From the NCBI RefSeq assembly GCF_031582965.1, contig NZ_CP134049.1:3534001-3598000 (forward strand): a stretch of 64,000 bases of DNA, read 5' to 3'. Positions 8,712-16,320 of this stretch are shown one piece after another. Source of the DNA: Bacillus sp. NEB1478. GTDB taxonomy: Bacteria; Bacillota; Bacilli; Bacillales; Fictibacillaceae. A program made the translations under genes and the position numbers. Numbering within the stretch: the stretch's first letter is position 1; the number at the start of each line of letters is the position of its first letter. The notes beneath the pieces are model-generated. The model searched no databases. It was given only the letters and a program-made list of their open reading frames with translations, and had not been told where the DNA came from.

Positions 8712-8729
8712 CTTTCCACTTTTACACTT

Positions 8730-9008
8730 TTATATAAAATCATGCGTCGCGTCGTTTTGCCGCCAGTGATTATTAGTAATTCCTTCGTCTAAAGTAAAAA
8801 GTCCGCTGCTGTTGATGGCAGTTATTGAATGACAGCTCAAAGTTGTGATTTCATTTCCTGTTGTTCTGCCTGTTACAAATTGGTGATTGTTGCTTATAAG
8901 AGTAAAAGGAATCTGCTTGCCTTTTACAATAAGGACAACAGGGGTTCCGGGGCTCAAACAATTTAGCGTGTGACAAACACAGCTTTTTTTTATAAAAAAT
9001 AGGCACAC
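8730..9008 (-). CDS. Small uncharacterised protein
   Basis: Possible 92-residue protein starting at GTG. Cysteines occur near the N terminus (SCVCHTLNC), then a beta-rich stretch GTPVVLIVKGKQIPFTLISNN and TTLSCHSITAINSSGLF. The ribosome binding site (AAGAGGGG) abuts the GTG, so the start is uncertain. The composition recalls small spore-surface proteins, but I recognise no family and this is only a guess. Confidence 0.4.
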   Translation of the reverse strand: MCLFFIKKSCVCHTLNCLSPGTPVVLIVKGKQIPFTLISNNHQFVTGRTTGNEITTLSCHSITAINSSGLFTLDEGITNNHWRQNDATHDFI

Positions 9009-9072
9009 CCCCTCTTACTCAAATGCCTTGGCTCACCATAAGCTTTTTAGGTTGAACAGCAAATACTTTTTA

Positions 9073-9086
9073 TAAAACGCTTACAT
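9073..9086. promoter_or_regulatory. CcpA cre-like site
   Basis: Reverse strand reads TGTAAGCGTTTTAT, close to the catabolite-response consensus TGWAANCGNTNWCA except at the last two positions. It lies about 45 bp upstream of the promoter of the DUF3311-mctP pair. Confidence 0.5.
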
Positions 9087-9129
9087 TCTCATAATAAATT
9101 AAATATTTTAAAAATTTACTAAATTACCC

Positions 9130-9158
9130 TTGTTCCACTCTTTTAAAGCTGTTATGAT
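9130..9158 (+). promoter_or_regulatory. SigA-type promoter for the MctP pair
   Basis: TTGTTC at 9130-9135, a 17-bp spacer, then TATGAT at 9153-9158. It lies 45 bp upstream of the DUF3311 start. Confidence 0.6.
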
Positions 9159-9203
9159 TATGAACATTCTATTTCCAAAACAACTTAGAAGGAGCGCAGC
9201 ACA

Positions 9204-9404
9204 ATGAAAAAAATATTAATGATCTTATTAATCGTTCTCCCTTTTCTATCACAGCTCGTCGTTTTACCGTTCGTGAACCGGATCGATCCTATCATTTTCG
9301 GGTTACCGTTCTTACAATTCTGGCTCTTTTTATGGATTGTGTTAACTCCTTTATGCACTTTTGGAATCTTTCAACTACAGAAATCACAAGGAGGCTTGGA
9401 ATAA
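9204..9404 (+). CDS. DUF3311 family small membrane protein
   Basis: 66 residues with two membrane helices (about 4-24 and 33-55), the second ending in a cytosolic KSQGG. DUF3311 proteins are regularly encoded just before sodium:solute symporters and are probably small accessory subunits. Here the stop codon directly abuts the ATG of the symporter, and the symporter's AGGAGG lies inside this gene, so the two are translationally coupled. Ribosome binding site AAGGAG precedes the ATG. Confidence 0.82.
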   Translation: MKKILMILLIVLPFLSQLVVLPFVNRIDPIIFGLPFLQFWLFLWIVLTPLCTFGIFQLQKSQGGLE

Positions 9405-10907
9405 ATGCAGCAGGGCAATCTTACAGCACTATCCATCACTATTTTTATCATCTTAACTGTCGTACTGATCGGATTCCTTGCAGGAAGGGACAAAGCTACC
9501 CGCAGTTCTGTAGAAGAATGGTCTGTTGGGGGAAGACGTTTCGGCGGCCTGCTTGTATGGTTTTTAGTAGGAGCAGATTTATATACGGCATATACATTTC
9601 TCGGATTAACATCCACAGCTTATACAGCAGGTAGTCTCGCATTCTTCGCGATTCCCTACTCAGTACTGGCTTACTTCATCTCCTATTTTTTCCTTCCGAA
9701 ACTTTGGAAAGTGGCCAATCATCATAAACTGACGACACTGGCAGACTATGCTCGTGAACGTTTTGACAGCAAACTGCTGTCTTCACTTATCGCTATCGTC
9801 GGTGTGTTTATGCTTATTCCTTACATTTGTCTGCAGCTAAGCGGAATTCAAGATACACTTCAAGTTGCTGGGACAGGTTTTATTAATGTAAAAGTGGTTG
9901 TTATCACTTCATTTGTACTCGTCGCTCTTTATACATTTTTCAGCGGTATTAAAGGACCCACATATACAGCCATCATTAAGGATGTCCTTGTGTGGGCAAT
10001 CATGCTCTTTATGGTTGTTTCATTGCCAATCATGCATTTCGGTGGCTGGAACCCAATGGTCGATAAAATAGTTAATGAAGCACCACAGCTTTTAACGGTA
10101 CCGAAAGCTGGACCTAAAGGAATTCCTTGGTTCATCACAGCTTCGTTCGTGTCAGCGCTTGCTCTATTCATGTGGGCACATGCCGCAACAGGCGTTTTCA
10201 CTGCAAAAAGTGCAGATGCAATCCGTAAAAATGCAATGTATCTGCCGCTATACAATATCGTTTTGATTCTTGTTGTTTTCCTGGGATTCATTGCATTCTT
10301 GGTGCTGCCCGACGGAACAGATCCGCGTTTTGCACTATTGGCATTGATCCAAACGTCATATGGCGGGGTGGCTCAAGGTCTTGCTTATTCAACAATCGCA
10401 CTCGCATCACTTATTCCATGTTCCATCATGGCGATCGGGGCTTCAAACTTGTTTGCAAATAACATTTATCGTGATTTGATTAACCCGGAAGTAAAAGGTG
10501 CTAAACTAACCATGATTACAAGGGGTATGGTGTTTGTCGTTATTGGGCTCGCCCTTTTATTCGGACTTGTTTTCCCGCAAGCACTCGTATCGCTCCAGCT
10601 TTTAGGAGTATCCGGAATGGTGCAGATCTTCCCGGCGATTGTGGTCAGTTTATTTTGGAAAAACCAATCTCGGGAAGCGACAATCATTGGTTTACTCGTG
10701 GGATTAATCGTGACTTTCACGGTTTACTCCACTGGCACCTCTCTTGGAATATACGAAGGATTCTGGGGACTCATGGCTAACTTTGCAGCGGTTGTATTAT
10801 TGAACCCGCTTTTCGTTAAAAAAGCGAAATCCTCTACCAACTCAGTGAAAGATTATTTATTTAAAGACAAATCGAAAAAATTAGAACTAGTAAGGAAAGG
10901 TGCATAA
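9405..10907 (+). CDS. Sodium:solute symporter, MctP-like monocarboxylate permease
   Basis: 500-residue transporter of the SSS family with about 13 membrane helices. The early cytosolic segment EEWSVGGRRFGGLLVWFLVGADLYTAYTF is the signature seen in monocarboxylate (lactate/pyruvate/acetate) permeases of the MctP/pantothenate-permease branch. A small DUF3311 partner and a cre-like site upstream both agree with a carbon-source importer. The exact substrate is not provable from sequence. It ends in a basic tail (KDKSKKLELVRKGA) followed by a hairpin terminator. Confidence 0.85.
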   Translation: MQQGNLTALSITIFIILTVVLIGFLAGRDKATRSSVEEWSVGGRRFGGLLVWFLVGADLYTAYTFLGLTSTAYTAGSLAFFAIPYSVLAYFISYFFLPKLWKVANHHKLTTLADYARERFDSKLLSSLIAIVGVFMLIPYICLQLSGIQDTLQVAGTGFINVKVVVITSFVLVALYTFFSGIKGPTYTAIIKDVLVWAIMLFMVVSLPIMHFGGWNPMVDKIVNEAPQLLTVPKAGPKGIPWFITASFVSALALFMWAHAATGVFTAKSADAIRKNAMYLPLYNIVLILVVFLGFIAFLVLPDGTDPRFALLALIQTSYGGVAQGLAYSTIALASLIPCSIMAIGASNLFANNIYRDLINPEVKGAKLTMITRGMVFVVIGLALLFGLVFPQALVSLQLLGVSGMVQIFPAIVVSLFWKNQSREATIIGLLVGLIVTFTVYSTGTSLGIYEGFWGLMANFAAVVLLNPLFVKKAKSSTNSVKDYLFKDKSKKLELVRKGA

Positions 10908-10943
10908 AAAAGAGGGTGGCGATTCTAAAGCCATCCTCTTTTA
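10906..10943. terminator. Bidirectional terminator between mctP-like and DUF3021 genes
   Basis: AAAGAGGgTGGC pairs with GCCATCCTCTTT around a 9-nt loop. A-rich and T-rich flanks serve both strands of these convergent genes. Confidence 0.75.
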
Positions 10944-10950
10944 CTATTAA

Positions 10951-11394
10951 TTAACGAATCTGATTTTGCTCAAGATAATGAAGCATTTTTTTATTAAATT
11001 TCATTCCAAGTACTCTAAAATAAATCGAGAAGCCGAAGATTCCGCCAGCATATATGATGTGGTACAACACCAGCATTTGATAAAACGTTTCAGAGCCAAC
11101 CGCAAACCAATCAAACAGCTGGGACATCCCGAACAGCACTACTCCCAACAAAATATATTGAATAAGTACTTTACCTAATGCGGGCATTTTGATACGGCTA
11201 TCTTCATTCCAGAGCAAGTGGTTCAAACACGTTATAAAGATACTTAAGAAAAACAATTGTACGATCATCTCAAACGAAATCTCCCGGACACCAAGCATAT
11301 AACCAAATATAACGTAAATAATGATTCCAGCTGAGAAAAACAGACCAGCCATTGTTTTAAAAACAAGAGTTGATTCCATTATTTTATTCCACAT
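10951..11394 (-). CDS. DUF3021 family membrane protein
   Basis: 147 residues with four membrane segments (about 12-30, 40-57, 72-90 and 105-125) and a basic C-terminal tail. DUF3021 proteins are small integral membrane proteins usually encoded next to a LytTR-type regulator. That is the case here, as the LytTR gene lies 18 bp upstream on the same strand. By analogy it may hold or modulate the regulator at the membrane, which is inference. Ribosome binding site AAGGAGG precedes the ATG. Confidence 0.8.
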   Translation of the reverse strand: MWNKIMESTLVFKTMAGLFFSAGIIIYVIFGYMLGVREISFEMIVQLFFLSIFITCLNHLLWNEDSRIKMPALGKVLIQYILLGVVLFGMSQLFDWFAVGSETFYQMLVLYHIIYAGGIFGFSIYFRVLGMKFNKKMLHYLEQNQIR

Positions 11395-11412
11395 TATTTA
11401 TTTCCTCCTTAT

Positions 11413-11850
11413 TTAAAAACCTAATTTCTCTTTCAAATACGTTACATATTGACGAGAAACCATCATATTTTCACCGTTCTCGAGTGTTACCTCTACCTTG
11501 CCGCCGAGCCTTGGTGTAATGGTTTTAATTTTATCCAAATTCAAAATGGTTGCTTTTGTCGCTCGAAAGTAATTTCCGTCTCCGAACATCTCCTCAATCT
11601 GATAAAGCCTCATCGAAACTTCATACACTTGTTGCTTTGTGTAAGCGAAATTCTTTTTATCAACCGATTCGAAGTAATAAATATCGTCTGGTGACAACAA
11701 GTAGATTTTGCCTTCTAATGTCCCTAACACTTTTCGTTCTAGAGACCGTAATGATGTTATTACTTTAATGACATCCTCGTTCATTTCTTTGCACTTGACG
11801 ATGATTTCCAGTTCCTCTGAATCATGTTCTTCGATAATGGTCAACTTCAT
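11413..11850 (-). CDS. LytTR-domain DNA-binding regulator
   Basis: 145 residues. The C-terminal part from about residue 45 is a LytTR domain: GKIYLLSPDDIYYFESVDKKNFAY, then FRATKATILNLDKIKTITPRLGGKVEVTLENGE and the closing SRQYVTYLKEKLGF. No receiver domain is present, so it is a free-standing LytTR regulator rather than a response regulator. It is paired with DUF3021, a common two-gene module whose usual targets are nearby transporter or export genes, or its own operon. Ribosome binding site GGGGGG lies about 7 nt before the ATG. Confidence 0.88.
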   Translation of the reverse strand: MKLTIIEEHDSEELEIIVKCKEMNEDVIKVITSLRSLERKVLGTLEGKIYLLSPDDIYYFESVDKKNFAYTKQQVYEVSMRLYQIEEMFGDGNYFRATKATILNLDKIKTITPRLGGKVEVTLENGENMMVSRQYVTYLKEKLGF

Positions 11851-12060
11851 CCAACGCCCCCCTTCCTTTCAAGGACTATTTTTCTTGTGTCCCCAGTATA
11901 TGACAGCACAACTAACTCGTAAATCCACTTTTAACCGACCTGCAGAAACCCCGCACTAAGCTGCACATAAGCATCATAGCCTGCACAAAAAACAGCAAAA
12001 AGAACAAAAAATAGGCTTTTTGCATAGACTATTGCGACATTATTTTTTGGAGGTAAGATG

Positions 12061-12840
12061 ATGAGCTATCCAGGAATGGGTTCACAACAGCAACAGCAGC
12101 AACAACAGCAACAACAGCAGAGCGGAATGCAAATGACCTACCAGCAGCAGGCACTTCAGCAATCATTGGCATTAATGAAAGAAGCGGTAGAAGGGGAAAT
12201 GGAAGATCGGTTATTTTACGATTACTTAATAAAAGAAGCTCCTACTAAAGAACAAAAACAAATTATCGCCTCGATTCGTGATGATGAAATCGGGCATAAC
12301 CGGATGTTTAGACAAATGTATCGAGACATTACCGGCCAGGATATCCAAGTTCCATCAGATGTTCAATTTGAAAAGCCCAAGACGTATAAAGCAGGTTTAG
12401 TAAAAGCTCTTTTCGGTGAACTAAAAGCTGTTGAAAAATATCGTGTCATAAGAAAAGGTCTGCCAAATAACTATTATCGGGATATTCTTTTTGACATCAT
12501 AACTGATGAAATCAAGCACAGTGCGAAATACAATTACTTGATTACAATCAACCAAAATATGCGGATACCTGACACAGACATCAGCCAATCAAACGTAACT
12601 CCAACTGCAAGTGCACCGGATCAATGGGTGATGTATATTGAGCCTCTTGTACAAAATGCCCTTAAAGAAGTGGAAGAAGGAATCAATCTCACTCACCTGT
12701 TCCAAGAATACATTCTGTCAGGTGTTTTGGTCGGGCAAGGGTTCACACCTGATGAAGCCATACAGCTTGTTGAAAGATGGGAAAAAACTGGCGAATCTCA
12801 GCTACTCGTTAAAAGCAAGATGTTCGGTCAGCAAGGATAA
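12061..12840 (+). CDS. Ferritin-like protein with poly-glutamine N terminus
   Basis: 259 residues counted from the second of two adjacent ATGs (better spaced from GGAGG). A run of 12 Gln covers about residues 9-20, followed by QQQALQQSLA. Next is a four-helix ferritin-like domain (about 35-165) with two ExxH metal motifs, DDEIGHNRMF and TDEIKHSAKYN, plus partner glutamates in EGEMEDRLFYDYL and GELKAVEKYR. This arrangement is typical of diiron rubrerythrin/ferritin-like proteins. A C-terminal helical part follows. It sits 20 bp before a peroxiredoxin gene, suggesting a joint role in iron or peroxide handling. The Gln tract is odd for a bacterium. Confidence 0.8.
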   Translation: MSYPGMGSQQQQQQQQQQQQSGMQMTYQQQALQQSLALMKEAVEGEMEDRLFYDYLIKEAPTKEQKQIIASIRDDEIGHNRMFRQMYRDITGQDIQVPSDVQFEKPKTYKAGLVKALFGELKAVEKYRVIRKGLPNNYYRDILFDIITDEIKHSAKYNYLITINQNMRIPDTDISQSNVTPTASAPDQWVMYIEPLVQNALKEVEEGINLTHLFQEYILSGVLVGQGFTPDEAIQLVERWEKTGESQLLVKSKMFGQQG

Positions 12841-12860
12841 TCCGGTCAGGGGGAATTTAA

Positions 12861-13536
12861 ATGGATCAGACTCAGATCCAACAAGGTGCAAAGCCTTTTA
12901 TCGGAGACATGTTCCCCCAGATGCATGTACAAACCACTCTAGGTGAACTAGTTCTCCCTACTAGCTATCAAGGTCATTGGTTCGTACTGTTTAGTCATCC
13001 GGGTGATTTTTACACCTGTCTGTACAACAGAATTTGTCGCTTTTCAAAAATTAATGCCGGAATTTAATAAACGAAATATTTACTTAATCGGTTTATCCGT
13101 AGAACAGGTTTACTCCCACATTAAATGGATTGAGTGGATCCAGCAAAACTTGAAAGTAGATATTACTTTTCCGATAATTGCAGATTCTTTAGGGAAAGTT
13201 GCCACAAGACTTGGGATGATCCATCCGACAATAGGTTCGAGAACGGTTAGAAGTGTATATATCATAGATCCAACAGGGATGATCCGCCTTATCCTAACGT
13301 ATCCTGAGAATGTTGGTCGTAATATTCATGAGATTTTGAGAGCTGTTACTGCTTTACAGACTGCAGATGCACATAAAGCAGCAACTCCGGCAAACTGGCC
13401 AAAAAACGAACTGATTGGAGACCGGCTCATCGTTCATGCACCAAAAACGATTCAAGAAGCAAAAGAACGTGAAAAACAAGCACAAGCAGGAGAAATTCAG
13501 TGCTACGACTGGCGGTTATGTTCGAAACCACAATAA
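12861..13536 (+). pseudogene. Prx6-type peroxiredoxin, frameshifted by one base
   Basis: Two overlapping frames together encode one peroxiredoxin of about 224 residues. Frame one covers residues up to [11 protein letters not shown]. The second frame begins with [18 protein letters not shown], which contains the peroxidatic Cys. The break is at a run of five T (13007-13011); removing one T restores [14 protein letters not shown]. The C terminus ECs as CYDWRLC, the spacing of the two C-terminal cysteines in archaeal-type Prx6 thioredoxin peroxidases. All other motifs look intact, so this may be a sequencing error, a recent mutation or, less likely, slippage. Ribosome binding site AGGGGG precedes the ATG. 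Confidence 0.85.
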
Positions 13537-13545
13537 ATGATGAAT

Positions 13546-13577
13546 CAGCCTGAGATGAAAGGCTGATTTTTTTAATT
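13546..13577 (+). terminator. Terminator after the peroxiredoxin gene
   Basis: AATCAGCC pairs with GGCTGATT and a TTTTTT tail follows. Confidence 0.85.
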
Positions 13578-13646
13578 CGTATAAACTAAGAAATTCTGAT
13601 AAGCTACATACTAATATGAATCAGATCTTGAAGTGCAGGTGTGAAA

Positions 13647-14522
13647 ATGGATATTAAACAATTACAATATTTTATCGAAGTAGCAAAACACAACAGCTTT
13701 ACCCGTGCGGCAGAACAGCTTTTTATTACACAGCCCACCATAAGTAAAATGATTAAAAACTTGGAAGATGAGCTCGGAATCACTCTCTTTAACCGATCGC
13801 GAAAAAAATTGATATTAACAGATGCTGGCAAAATCATTTATGAACAGGCCAAGCTCGTCGATAAAGCCTTCCATAACATTGAAACCGAAATGGATAATCT
13901 GCTTGAACTGAAAAAAGGACACATCCGGATCGGCTTGCCTCCTATCTTTGATCCGACACTCTTCCCTAAATTAGTAGGAAGCTTTCATGATAAATACCCT
14001 GCGATAACCTTTGAACTGATGGAGAACGGTTCTAAAAAAATAGAAGAAGAAGTGGAAAACCACCAGCTCGATATTGGTGTTGTTGTACTCCCGACAAACA
14101 ACGATATCTTTGAGTACTTTTCCTTTATGGAAGAAGATTTCAGGCTGATTATCCACCCTGACCACAAGCTAGCTAATCATGATGAAATTCATTTATCAGA
14201 GTTGAGTGAAGAATCATTTATTACTTTTAATAAAGATTTCGCTCTGCACGATCGAATCATCTCTTCCTGTAATCAAGCAGGCTTTAATCCGCATATCATA
14301 TCTGAAAGCTCACAATGGTCGTTCATCGAGGAAATGGTAGCATGTAAGCTAGGTGTATCTCTCTTACCCGAAAGCATCTGCCGTCATCTCACAGAAAAAG
14401 TAAGAACAATTAAAGTGGTAAACCCTTCTATTGGCTGGAATCTGGCAATCATTTGGAACAAAGATCAATATTTGTCCTATGCCGCAAAAGAATGGCTACG
14501 GTATACGAAAGAACAACTATAA
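13647..14522 (+). CDS. LysR family transcriptional regulator
   Basis: 291 residues from the ATG with AGGTG upstream; a GTG at 13641 is also possible. The N-terminal winged helix-turn-helix (residues 1-60) is clear: MDIKQLQYFIEVAKHNSFTRAAEQL, then FITQPTISKMIKNLEDELG. A periplasmic-binding-protein-like effector domain follows (GHIRIGLPPIFDPTLFPKLV onward). The sequence style resembles the CidR/YwbI branch that responds to acetate or pyruvate metabolism, but no cidAB-type genes are adjacent, so the target is unknown. It is a single gene ended by a strong terminator. Confidence 0.88.
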   Translation: MDIKQLQYFIEVAKHNSFTRAAEQLFITQPTISKMIKNLEDELGITLFNRSRKKLILTDAGKIIYEQAKLVDKAFHNIETEMDNLLELKKGHIRIGLPPIFDPTLFPKLVGSFHDKYPAITFELMENGSKKIEEEVENHQLDIGVVVLPTNNDIFEYFSFMEEDFRLIIHPDHKLANHDEIHLSELSEESFITFNKDFALHDRIISSCNQAGFNPHIISESSQWSFIEEMVACKLGVSLLPESICRHLTEKVRTIKVVNPSIGWNLAIIWNKDQYLSYAAKEWLRYTKEQL

Positions 14523-14537
14523 TTGGAAACTTAGTTT

Positions 14538-14590
14538 AAAACCCTGGAAAAGGCTGCGTTGTATGCTGCCTTTTCCAGGGTTTTTGTTTT
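14538..14590 (+). terminator. Strong terminator after the LysR gene
   Basis: AACCCTGGAAAAGGC pairs with GCCTTTTCCAGGGTT, followed by TTTTTG. Confidence 0.88.
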
Positions 14591-14750
14591 GCAGTGAAGC
14601 TTCGCCGACCTGTGATGAACCCCTTAAGAAATAGTCGGGAAATACAAGTCGTTTATAAATAGGAAAAATAAAAATCGAAAAAATAAACCAAAAAAACTCA
14701 GTAAACACCCTGAGCAAATTGAAAGAATTAGAAAAGGAAATAAATTGTTT

Positions 14751-14763
14751 GGGGTCAGTCCCC
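14751..14763. repeat. Short GGGGTCAGTCCCC palindrome
   Basis: Interrupted palindrome related to those at 55376-55385 and 59061-59095. Such G/C-rich intergenic palindromes recur in bacilli. Function not known to me. Confidence 0.5.
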
Positions 14764-14777
14764 TTTCGTTTCATAGG

Positions 14778-14791
14778 TGTAAGCATTTACA
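14778..14791. promoter_or_regulatory. Degenerate cre-like palindrome
   Basis: TGTAAGCATTTACA matches the CcpA site symmetry but has CA instead of the central CG. It lies 150 bp upstream of the thioesterase gene. Weak. Confidence 0.25.
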
Positions 14792-14822
14792 TAGATGAAA
14801 GCTATGTTCTTAGTGAAAAATA

Positions 14823-14859
14823 GCCATTTTACTTCATGTTTAACCCGGCGTAAAATGGC
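14823..14859. promoter_or_regulatory. Inverted repeat upstream of the thioesterase operon
   Basis: GCCATTTTAC at 14823-14832 and its perfect complement GTAAAATGGC at 14850-14859, with a 17-bp spacer. It lies 83 bp before the thioesterase ATG and no T-run follows. It could be an operator or a leader hairpin. Confidence 0.5.
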
Positions 14860-14942
14860 AATGTAAATGAGATGCATTTGTAAATTTCAACCAAGCATCC
14901 AATAAAAAATATTCGATTCCACATCTTGAAAGGAGAGATACT

Positions 14943-15479
14943 ATGGAAACGAAATTAGCGAGAGAAAGCCGTATTATCAATACTGACCAGGTTATGTCCC
15001 TGGATTTAAATAACTACAATACATTGTTTGGCGGAGTTTTAATGAGAAAGCTGGACAACAACGCAACTCTATCTGCCAGAAGGCATGCCAGAGTAAAAGA
15101 ATGTGTAACAGCATCCACTGACTCAATCGACTTTTTGCATCCAATCCACCAAACTGACTCTGTTTGTATTGAATCTTTCGTGTCCTATACAGGAAAGAGT
15201 TCAATGGAGATTTTCTGTAAAGTTATTGCCGAAGATATGATGACCGGCGAAAGAAGAATTGCAGCTACAGCATTTTTAACATTCGTTGCCCTTGGCGAAG
15301 ACAAAAAGCCGGTTGAAGTCCCGCAAGTTATCCCTGAAACAGAAGAGGAAAAATTCTTATTTGAAACGGCAAAAGAAAGAGCAGAAGTACGTAAGTCTAG
15401 AAGAAAGAAAAGTAAAGAATTAGCGGAAGTTATTTCACTTAAGAAACCTTGGGATACAAAAGAGGAGGTATTTGCGTGA
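14943..15479 (+). CDS. Acyl-CoA thioesterase, hotdog fold
   Basis: 178 residues of the cytosolic acyl-CoA hydrolase (YkhA/BACH) type. Visible hotdog features are NYNTLFGGVLMRKLDNNATLSARRHA (the N/D-x-x-GxxFGG-like helix with active-site Asn/Asp), then VTASTDSIDFLHPIHQTDSVCIESFVSYTGKSSMEIF, where the strand carries the usual V-D-x-x-x-F pattern. A basic C-terminal tail follows (RKSRRKKSKEL). Ribosome binding site AAAGGAG. Its stop overlaps the GTG of the next gene, so the two are coupled. A paralogue lies at 16751-17224. Confidence 0.88.
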   Translation: METKLARESRIINTDQVMSLDLNNYNTLFGGVLMRKLDNNATLSARRHARVKECVTASTDSIDFLHPIHQTDSVCIESFVSYTGKSSMEIFCKVIAEDMMTGERRIAATAFLTFVALGEDKKPVEVPQVIPETEEEKFLFETAKERAEVRKSRRKKSKELAEVISLKKPWDTKEEVFA

Positions 15480-15850
15480 TCACATTATGCAGCCAAAATG
15501 AATTGAAAGAGGCGCAAAGCGCAATCAAAAATTTAGAGCAGTCTTATCCTGAACTATTTGATAAATTATTAGACGTCATCAACCTTACACGTGCAATGCA
15601 ATTAACGTATCAATACATGGGATGCCTGATCATGAATGAAGATCCAGGGAACTCACACCCTCAATTTATATATCGCTCAGTTATTCGTCTTTATAAAAAA
15701 GAAATTCAAAAACTAACAGACGACAAAGACATTGAAGCACTAAGAAATACATTCAATGAATATCAAAATACGGGTTACGCAAGACTTAGCCAACTCGCTC
15801 TAGGCAAAACACCAGAATCACTAGCTGGCAGTACTGCAATCATTCATTAA
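15476..15850 (+). CDS. Uncharacterised protein coupled to acyl-CoA thioesterase
   Basis: 124 residues starting at a GTG that overlaps the upstream TGA (GTGA) with AGGAGG at 7-nt spacing. This is far better than the longer in-frame ATG at 15449. The protein is soluble and mostly helical, with LTRAMQLTYQYMGCLIMNEDPGNSHPQFIYRSVIRLYKKE in the middle. I do not recognise a family. The tight coupling suggests it acts with the thioesterase, perhaps as a partner or regulator, which is inference. Confidence 0.75.
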   Translation: MITLCSQNELKEAQSAIKNLEQSYPELFDKLLDVINLTRAMQLTYQYMGCLIMNEDPGNSHPQFIYRSVIRLYKKEIQKLTDDKDIEALRNTFNEYQNTGYARLSQLALGKTPESLAGSTAIIH

Positions 15851-15858
15851 ATAAGGTA

Positions 15859-15891
15859 AACCGATCTCTAAAATAGCAGATCGGTTTTTTT
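15859..15891 (+). terminator. Terminator of the thioesterase operon
   Basis: ACCGATCT pairs with AGATCGGT across a 10-nt loop; TTTTTTT follows. Confidence 0.88.
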
Positions 15892-15916
15892 GTATACTTT
15901 GGCGGTATTCAAGAAA

Positions 15917-15967
15917 AAGAGGTTGATTTCCGTGGGGCCTGAGTTTCGCACATTGCACTCCAATCAA
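15917..15967. repeat. Shortened Bacillaceae repeat bounded by GTTGATT / AATCAAC
   Basis: Begins GGTTGATTTCCG and ends CTCCAATCAAC, the inverted ends of a known style of Bacillus intergenic repeat. The interior is shortened. The same left end is seen near 7117, and a related longer element lies at 39486-39612. Confidence 0.5.
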
Positions 15968-16118
15968 CTTTTTAAGTCCTTTTTTATTATTATTTTTTCA
16001 TTCAAGTACCGAAAAATCTATTAACTGAAAGAATCATGATTCGAATGCACCTTCCACATCCAATATTGCTGATGAAAACGGGTCGATGAGAAGAGTTGAT
16101 GTCGTTCAAATGAGCCGA

Positions 16119-16246
16119 TTAAGTCTAATCCGAGGTTAATTGAGTCTGAATTTGAATAATTAAGTCTGTTCGAAGGAAGATTGAGTCTTTTTGAGCCACA
16201 ATTGAGTCTAATTTATAATAATTATGTCTTTCTACAAATTTCGACA
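16119..16246. repeat. Six phased repeats with core TTAAGTCT/TTGAGTCT plus conserved tail
   Basis: Units occur near 16120, 16141, 16161, 16182, 16203 and 16223, with steps of 21, 20, 21, 21 and 20 bp. The cores are TTAAGTCT, TTGAGTCT or TTATGTCT. The array ends in TTTCTACAAATTTCGACA. A partner array with the same core and tail is at 61735-61821, and both are preceded by TGATTCGAATG (16037-16047 and 61714-61724). Not obviously coding. Confidence 0.8.
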
Positions 16247-16284
16247 AAAAACCTTGATATAACGCTTAATTGAAATACATAAAA

Positions 16285-16320
16285 AAACCTAAGTCCGGTT
16301 TCCCGCTGACTCAGGTTTTT
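16285..16320 (-). terminator. Terminator of the DUF454 gene
   Basis: On the minus strand AAAACCTGAGTC and GACTTAGGTTTTTTT form an imperfect hairpin with a T-run, directly after the DUF454 stop. Confidence 0.7.

Noticed and set aside
12085..12120. CAG/CAA run as a CRISPR-like or tandem DNA repeat
   Set aside because: It lies in frame inside a well-supported gene, encodes a Gln tract and has no spacers.
13007..13011. Programmed frameshift in the peroxiredoxin gene
   Set aside because: Only a T5 run with no stimulatory structure seen and no slippery heptamer; an indel mutation or read error is simpler.
14778..14791. Functional CcpA site before the thioesterase gene
   Set aside because: The central CG that CcpA needs is CA; kept only as a weak candidate.
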